This document shows, one piece after another, positions 58,600 through 64,000 of a stretch of 64,000 nt of DNA (positions within the stretch are counted from its first letter, which is position 1; every line of letters starts with the position of its first letter). This DNA comes from Valencia hispanica. Taxonomy: Eukaryota; Chordata; Actinopteri; Cyprinodontiformes; Valenciidae. Below the pieces are notes generated by a model, which did no database searches, was not told the origin of the DNA, and saw only the letters and a list, made by a program, of their open reading frames with translations. Position numbers and translations under genes: made by a program. The stretch lies in NCBI GenBank assembly GCA_963556495.2, contig OY747712.1:17820735-17884734 (forward strand). Reading direction: 5' to 3'.

Positions 58600-60140
58600 T
58601 GCACGGACCTAGATGCAGGAAGCTGGTGATGAACCACTCTTTAAAAGCGAGCTTAGTCAGGGTACAGCCAAACTAGAAGTACAGGAACTCAGGCTTTAAT
58701 GACTATAGAGACGGACTGATGAGAGAACGATGACAATGACAACGAATCAACAAAGACATGAAAACACAGATGGATATAAATACACAGGGAAGGAAATGAG
58801 GGAAACTAACAGGGAAACTCAGGGCAGCTAGAGACCATCGACGACAGGGAAACTCCCCCCCTCCTTAAGGTGTGTCACCTGGCGCACAAACTGAGAATCA
58901 CCAGACCAGGGCGGGAGGAGGGGGACAAGGACGGCAGGAATAACAAAGAAAAACAAAGACAAAGAAAACATCAATGTCCAAAACATGTCCATAACACAAA
59001 GAATCAAAATGTCCCAAAGGAAAGAATGTCCAAACATGCATTCGCCGTGTGGTCGGAAAAGCACCAAAAGAGATCCAGAAGGTGGCCATTAAGCCAGCAC
59101 AACCCCAGAAGGCATCTGTGGAGAAACCCACCCCCTGTGATGAGAAAACCAACAAAGAAGCGACGGAAGTACATCAGAGAGCAGAAGCTTTGAGTCAAGG
59201 CAGACCGGCATGATCCCCTCAGAAGGAGTTGGAGATGCATGAGGAAACGCTCGAGCTGGAGTCTCATGAGGAACACTGGAGCTAGAGAATCATGAGGAAA
59301 AGCTGGGGCTGGAGACTGACGAGGAAATGCTGGAACCTCAAAAGGAGATGTCTAAGAGCTGTTGCTGTGACTCCCAGGAAGAGTGCACCCACAGCTGATA
59401 CTTGGAGCAGAGGCAGGTCAGCCATGATCTCCTCGGAAAGAGCTGAAACTTGAAGCTGAGGTGACAGGTCTTGAACTTTAAAGTAACAGGGCATTGGAAC
59501 AGGCGCTAGAGATCAACAAGGCACTTGAACCGATGCTGGAGGCTGGACGAGCCGGCGAGGAGCCAGGAAGGGAGCCTGGACGAGCCAGTGATGAGCCGGG
59601 AATAAAGACTGAACAAGCTGGTGAGGAGCCGGAAATAAAGACTGAACAAGCTGGTGAGGAGCCGGAAATAAAGACTGAACAAGCCGGTGAGGAGTTGGGA
59701 CAGGAGCTTTGATGAGCCAGTGAGAAGCAGGAACAGGAGTTTGAAGGAGCCGGCGTCGAAGAGCGGACCCTGCGGCATGAAGGTCGTGGCGAGGAGCTTG
59801 CTTTGCGGCTGGAAGTTGTGGCAAGGAGCTTGTCCTGTGACCTGGAAGCCATGGCAAGGAGCAGATTCAGAGGCCTCAGGGAAAAAGCGTCCTGGCCCCC
59901 CTGGGGAATGTTTGGAGTGGTGACCAGTTCTTCGGCGGCGTGTTGATCTAGAATCAGGGAGAAGGAAGGCCTCAAACCTTCTTGAACCAACTCCAGGAGG
60001 ACACAACACCCGTCTGGAGCCCACGAACGGTGAGTCCTCCAAAGCTTCTGCTGAGTCTTTTTTTTTTATTAGTTTGTTCTTTCATGGTATGTTTTGAAGT
60101 TCGGACTCAGACACAGGAAGCTGATGATCATGAGCACAGG
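58600..60140 (-). mobile_element. LTR-retrotransposon-like segment with repeated boundary motif
   Basis: 'acggacctagatgcaggaagctggtgatga' near 58604 recurs as 'tcggactcagacacaggaagctgatgatca' near 60097, as if two related LTR edges bracket the segment. Between are long GA/GAG-rich stretches with degenerate internal repeats ('gctggagactcatgaggaa'). No protease, RT or integrase motif was seen, so class is inferred. Confidence 0.45.
59600..59698. repeat. 33-bp tandem repeat, three copies
   Basis: The unit AATAAAGACTGAACAAGCTG GTGAGGAGCCGG repeats three times with few differences; in one frame it encodes repeats of EIKTEQAGEEP. Part of a wider degenerate repeat of the same flavour (59500-59720). 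Confidence 0.85.
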
Positions 60141-60249
60141 AGAGGTTTAGAACATAGATGGGTCGGTAAATTGAGAGCTTTGTTTTTTGACTCAGTCATT
60201 TCTTCACCAAGATTAGAGCTATGCCCACTTTACTCCATGTGCTCTAACC

Positions 60250-60480
60250 CAGTGTGGCCGAAGTAATCCTCAAGGGCCGGTATCATCCTTAATGCTTTAT
60301 TTCTTTACCTGGTTCAGCACATCTGAAATTATGGTATAAATGATGGTTCCTTAGTAGGCCTTTTCAGAACTTCAACAAGCTGATATTTGAGTTGCATCAT
60401 TTGAATCAGCGATGTTTGAGCAGAGACACATCTAAAATTGGCAGAACTACAGTCCTTGAGGTCTGGAGCTGGACACCCAT
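60250..60480. repeat. Decayed hAT-MITE family copy
   Basis: 'cccagtgtggccgaagtaatcctcaagggcc' at the left and 'cttgaggtctggagctggacacc' at the right are the TIR zone; 'gaatcagcgatgtttgagcagagacac' is the core. Same family as 25582-25805. Confidence 0.6.
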
Positions 60481-60551
60481 CCCCTAACCCATCTTTCTAT
60501 CTCTGGCTCCAAATTACCACCCCTTAAAAAGAAATTGCCAAAATACTCAAA

Positions 60552-61168
60552 TTATTTTGCTTGAGGCAGACACTGACACCCAACCCACATAGATAAATTC
60601 ATCTTTCTGTAGAAAGAAACCATGGCCTCAGACTCAGCCTCAGAGGCAAACAGCTTTAGTACATGCTGAAGTTGTAATTGCTTTAAGAAGCCAATAGGAC
60701 CACGTTGTCTACAAAACACAAACTTGAGACCCTTCTTAAACCAGACATCCACTTCTCCATGACTACACTTTAGGATCCCTTCCTGGAGCCACAAACAGGA
60801 TCAGAGTCAATGGGCAGACGTGTCAGAGTCCAATCCACAATGGTAACAAGCTTTTGGGCGAGAATATGGACAGAACTCTTTCTTTGGTAATACAAGGACC
60901 AGATACTCCTACAACTACCACCACAAAACATCCCAAAAGACACAGGCTTCTTTTTATGGACACCAAAATATATGTTTACCAAACAACCGAATTGCAATGA
61001 ACCTCCCAGCAACTGTGTATAGGTTAATGATCTGGTCCACTTTTCTGAGGCAAAGACAAAAGCTCTCAGGCATCTTTTCAAACACAATCTCCATGTTCTT
61101 AAAAAGCCCCTCAAAACATTTAAGAATTTATCCCATAAATACGTTTTTGCACTGTTTTGCAAATTCAA
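60552..61168 (-). pseudogene. LINE reverse transcriptase fragment (second LINE type)
   Basis: Two overlapping minus frames (61168-60770 and 60794-60552). The downstream one contains QLQHVLKLFASEAESEAMVS and YRKMNLSMWVGCQCLPQAK, which align with the 'LQHVLKRFAAECE..KSEAMVL.RKK' segment just after the catalytic FADD box in one abundant fish LINE family. The FADD itself is lost to a frameshift (reads VDNVV in another frame). The upstream frame is cysteine/basic-rich and not assigned. Confidence 0.55.
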
Positions 61169-61179
61169 ACCACTAAAAT

Positions 61180-61750
61180 TTAAAAGACCACTGTGACTCC
61201 CTTATTTCTTCCGGTAGACATCCAGTGCTGTTCTGTCAAAAGGTTTAGAGAATCAGCAAGACATTTAAAAGGATTTCATAATAACAAATATAAACAGCAG
61301 CCACTCAAATCACATCTCAACATCAGTTCTGAAACCATCATTTTGTAAGAGCTGGCGAAGACTGGAGAATTTCTCAATAGGTGTTAAAAGCCTGGAAGCA
61401 CAGTTGTTTCAACAGGTCATGGGAGCATTCAAACCTGACCATTTAAAGGAATGTGTTAAACTGTTACTCAGGGCATATCTCCAACATTTAACTCTCAGCA
61501 GTGGAGGATTATACTCTTCTTATAGTTTCGCAAATGCAGGGTTTGCTTGTTTGCTTATTATCCACCACCAAGAAGTGAGACTATAGGTCTTCAAATAGCA
61601 AAGGCCTGAGAAATAAACCTCAACATTATCATTCTTTTTTTTGCAGATATGATACAAACAGTATAAGTCTTTGTCCGTTGGTCAGTGGAGACAGATGACT
61701 GTCATGTTTTTGTTTTGAAAGAACCCAAGCGCAGAGAAATACAGTGGCCC
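61180..61750. other. Intergenic, nothing recognised
   Basis: Short open frames only; no repeat or exon identified. Confidence 0.4.
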
Positions 61751-61758
61751 CCAGACAC

Positions 61759-61884
61759 AAAGCACATACAAATTCCAATACACATATGAATCCCAAAACA
61801 AATGCAAAATTCAAAACAAATCCAAAGTCCTAAACAAATGCAAAGTCCAAAACACATGTAAAATTCAGCACACATGCAAACTTC
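61759..61884. repeat. 18-bp minisatellite, seven copies
   Basis: Seven contiguous 18-bp units fitting AAAACAAATGCAAARTYC (61759, 61777, 61795, 61813, 61831, 61849, 61867). Period is exact, copies vary at several positions. Confidence 0.9.
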
Positions 61885-62399
61885 ACAACAGAAATGGTCC
61901 AGGATGCTAGGGGCAGTCATGCTTTTGTTACCTAGTGTCTACACAAACCAGGAAGTAGTAGATCCACATTTCAAACAGGAGGCAGTATAGGTCCTAAGGT
62001 GAACCCCTTTTTTTCTATCTTGTTCCAACCTCTGGTATTTGTTTCTTAAAATAAATAAGTTCATATTGCGTTCAAATGTAAAAGTTCTCCTTTTGTGACA
62101 GTGCAGTTTTTTTATGAACGATTTTTTAATTAAACGTGTATGTAGAAACTGCTACATACATTTAACATCAGTGAAACATGAACTGGATTTTGCACTTATG
62201 TGATGGAATATGTACAGAGACGCCATCATTAACAAGTACACCCCTATGACAACATAGTAACTTACAGTATTACTCTAAACATTGTTTCTGATTGATTGAT
62301 TGATTTAGATTGTGCAATTTACAGCTAGACTGGTGTAAACATTGCTTATAAAAAGGCCTTGGTATAAATGTTTATGTTCATAAAGGTGATAGTTTCCAC

Positions 62400-63416
62400 A
62401 GGTGCTCTTAAGGTCCACAAGAGGTAATAATAAACTGAACATAAGTATCTGTATATGGTTGTTTTATTCACATTCATTCATTATATTGCAGTAATTACTC
62501 CAGTGAGAACCAAGGAGTGGAATGTGGATTTCCACAGGTGCAGACCCACCACACTGACACCGGTGAACATCCAGGGAGTGGACAGGGAGATGGTGGACTC
62601 TTATAAGCACCTGGGTCATCTGAACAATAAGCTGGACTGGAGCCACAACACTAATGCTCTCTACAGGGAGGGTCCCACCTGCTGAGGAGACTGGGATTTT
62701 TTGGAGTGCAGAGGGTCCTCCTAAAGCCCTCTTTTGGCTCAGTGGTGGAATCAACCATCTTCTATGGTGTAGTACGTTGGAGCAGCAGCTTACCTACAGC
62801 TGAGAAGAAGCGGTTAGATAGGATCATCAGGAAGGCCAGCTCTGTGCTAGGATGCCCCCTTGACCTAGTCCAGGTGGTGGGAGATGGAAGAACTCTGGCG
62901 AAAGTACATCACAGTAAGACCATGTGTCCCATCCCAAATATGAAGCTGTTGATGAACTGGAGAGCTCCTTTAGTGACAGACTGCTGCTTCCTCCCAGCAG
63001 TTGTAAGATCATCACAGCTCCCTACAAAACTCAATACGTCTTTACATTCCTGCTGTTATTTGCACGCTCTTCTCATTTCAAATAACATTTATGCTGTTCT
63101 TGCACATCTCTGTTGTTTACAGTACTTTTAGTAGTGCACTACTTTGTCACTTTTTGAAAATAGTCCGTTGTTTAATGCACAAATAAACATGCACATTTTT
63201 TAAATATTTCTAAATTATCCTGCTCATCTGCAGATTTCTTGAACCAAAGTATACTATTTTTGATAACTTCACAGTATTTTAGTGTTGTAATTTTACCCTT
63301 ACTGTACAGTATAGTGTTCTTAATTTAGTTTTTTTATATTTTCATCTTGGTGTGCCAATTTGCTGCCGTTAGGCCTGAATTTCCCCAGTGTGGAACAATA
63401 AAAGGAATTTCTATTT
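62400..63416 (+). mobile_element. 5'-truncated LINE (Rex1-like) with 3' UTR
   Basis: Reverse transcriptase C-terminal region followed by 3' UTR ending 'gcctgaatttccccagtgtggaacaataaaaggaatttc'. Starts near 62400-62480 within the coding region. Related to, but distinct from, the 33490-34150 copy. Confidence 0.75.
62490..63010 (+). pseudogene. LINE reverse transcriptase C-terminal fragment
   Basis: Segments VNIQGVDREMVDSYKHLGHL, NNKLDWSHNTNALY, LLRRLGFFGVQRVLLKP, FGSVVESTIFYGVVRWSSSL and KKRLDRIIRKASSVLGCPLD occur in order across two frames. Catalytic core absent; one frameshift near 62680. Confidence 0.8.
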
Positions 63417-63620
63417 TAATTAAATTCAGTTTATTTATATAGCGCTGATTCACAACAGATGTCATCTCAAGGCACTTAACAAGAAGTCATTTCAATACAT
63501 TTATAAAAACATTCCAATCAGTTAAAAAGTTTCCTATTTAAGGAATCCCAGCAGATTGCGTCAGTCATTGGAGTGAGGTTGGGCCCCGTTGATGCAGACT
63601 TTCCAACCACAGCAATCCAA
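63417..63620 (-). repeat. 5'-truncated L2-type LINE 3' end
   Basis: Nearly the same sequence as 6644-6850 (TTTATATAGCGC, CACAACAGATGTCATCTCAA, GGAATCCCAGCAGATTGCGT, GATGCAGACTTTCCAACCAC). Inserted directly at the 3' end of the Rex1-like LINE. Confidence 0.88.
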
Positions 63621-63664
63621 ACATGTATTAACCAGATAATTGCATCCAAAGCTACATTAGTAAA

Positions 63665-63960
63665 TTTCATTCAAGTTTATTTGCATTGCACATTGGAGCA
63701 ACAAGGCAGTTCAAAGTACTTTACATGATAAAACATAACACAATAAATAATCAAAAAAGGATATTGCACTGACAAAATAAACAAAAGCAGTGAAAAGCTG
63801 CAATCCAGAGAAGAACTAATGATGTTCCAGATATTGTTAAAAATTAGCTCTAAATAGATGGCTTGTAGCTTTGATTTAAAGGAACTCAGTGTTTCAGCAG
63901 TTTTCTGGAAGTTTGTTCCACATTACAGGAGAATAAAAACTAAATGCTGCTTCACCGTTT
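63665..63960 (-). repeat. L2-like LINE 3' end, second subfamily
   Basis: On the minus strand the tail reads GTAAAGTACTTTGAACTGCC then TTGTTGCTCCAATGTGCAAT GCAAATAAACTTGAATG, the same plan as the tail of the 42270-43395 LINE. May continue past the window edge. Confidence 0.65.
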
Positions 63961-64000
63961 CACTTGTGTCCCTCTCCTTTACTCATATGTATTCTGTTTT

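Noticed and set aside
59478..60042. 170-178 codon minus-strand frames with SSPACSVFISG-type repeats
   Set aside because: Antisense translation of the 33-bp tandem repeat and neighbouring GAG-rich repeats.

Overview
The window is eukaryotic and looks like a teleost fish chromosome. Two spliced genes with ordinary GT/AG introns sit in AT-rich DNA packed with fish-type mobile elements: Tc1-like DNA transposons, hAT- and PIF-like MITEs, L2-type LINEs with GCGCTATATAAATAAA-like tails, tRNA-headed SINEs and a solo LTR. There are no operons, rRNA genes, free-standing tRNA genes or CRISPR arrays. The species cannot be named from the sequence alone.

Gene 1 (+ strand, 12127-22455) is a complete lysyl oxidase of the LOX/LOXL1/LOXL5 (SRCR-less) type. 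Seven coding exons join in frame into a 439-residue secreted pro-enzyme with a signal peptide, a basic propeptide, a BMP1-type cleavage site, the copper-binding histidine cluster and the lysine/tyrosine pair that forms the LTQ cofactor. The last exon supplies one base of an Arg codon, one Ala codon and the stop. Gene 2 (- strand, 45518-38523) has two coding exons and encodes about 500 residues. It belongs to the PRR16 (Largen)/INSYN1 coiled-coil family but has a roughly 290-residue N-terminal extension and a C-terminal PDZ-ligand-like tail. In humans LOX lies near PRR16 (5q23) and LOXL1 near INSYN1 (15q24). A LOX-type gene next to a PRR16/INSYN1-type gene is therefore the same ancestral gene pair, possibly a third, teleost-retained copy.

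Layout. 1-6640: no host gene; Tc1-like remnants, including one Tc1 element inserted inside another. 6644-11035: a nearly full-length but broken L2/CR1-clade LINE (- strand) with an SGNH-esterase ORF1, AP endonuclease and reverse transcriptase. 11337-11489: a 35-bp hairpin inverted repeat. 12127-22850: the lysyl oxidase gene with a SINE, a MITE, Tc1-like elements and a LINE tail in its introns. 22850-38520: intergenic, with hAT MITEs (one with a perfect 8-bp target duplication), a Tc1 element split by a hAT-like insertion carrying a small zinc-finger reading frame, a 620-bp solo LTR with a perfect 5-bp target duplication, and LINE/Tc1 remnants. 38523-46450: the PRR16/INSYN1-like gene and its purine-rich leader. 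46500-64000: intergenic; the main feature is a 3.5-kb nest of four or more MITE-like units inside a pogo-like element (49532-53068), followed by hAT, LTR, LINE and tandem-repeat material.

The two genes are not expected to act in one pathway: one is an extracellular matrix cross-linking enzyme, the other a cytoplasmic adaptor-like protein. Their adjacency is of evolutionary rather than functional interest. Coordinates of exons and of elements with target-site duplications were read base by base; borders of decayed repeats are approximate.
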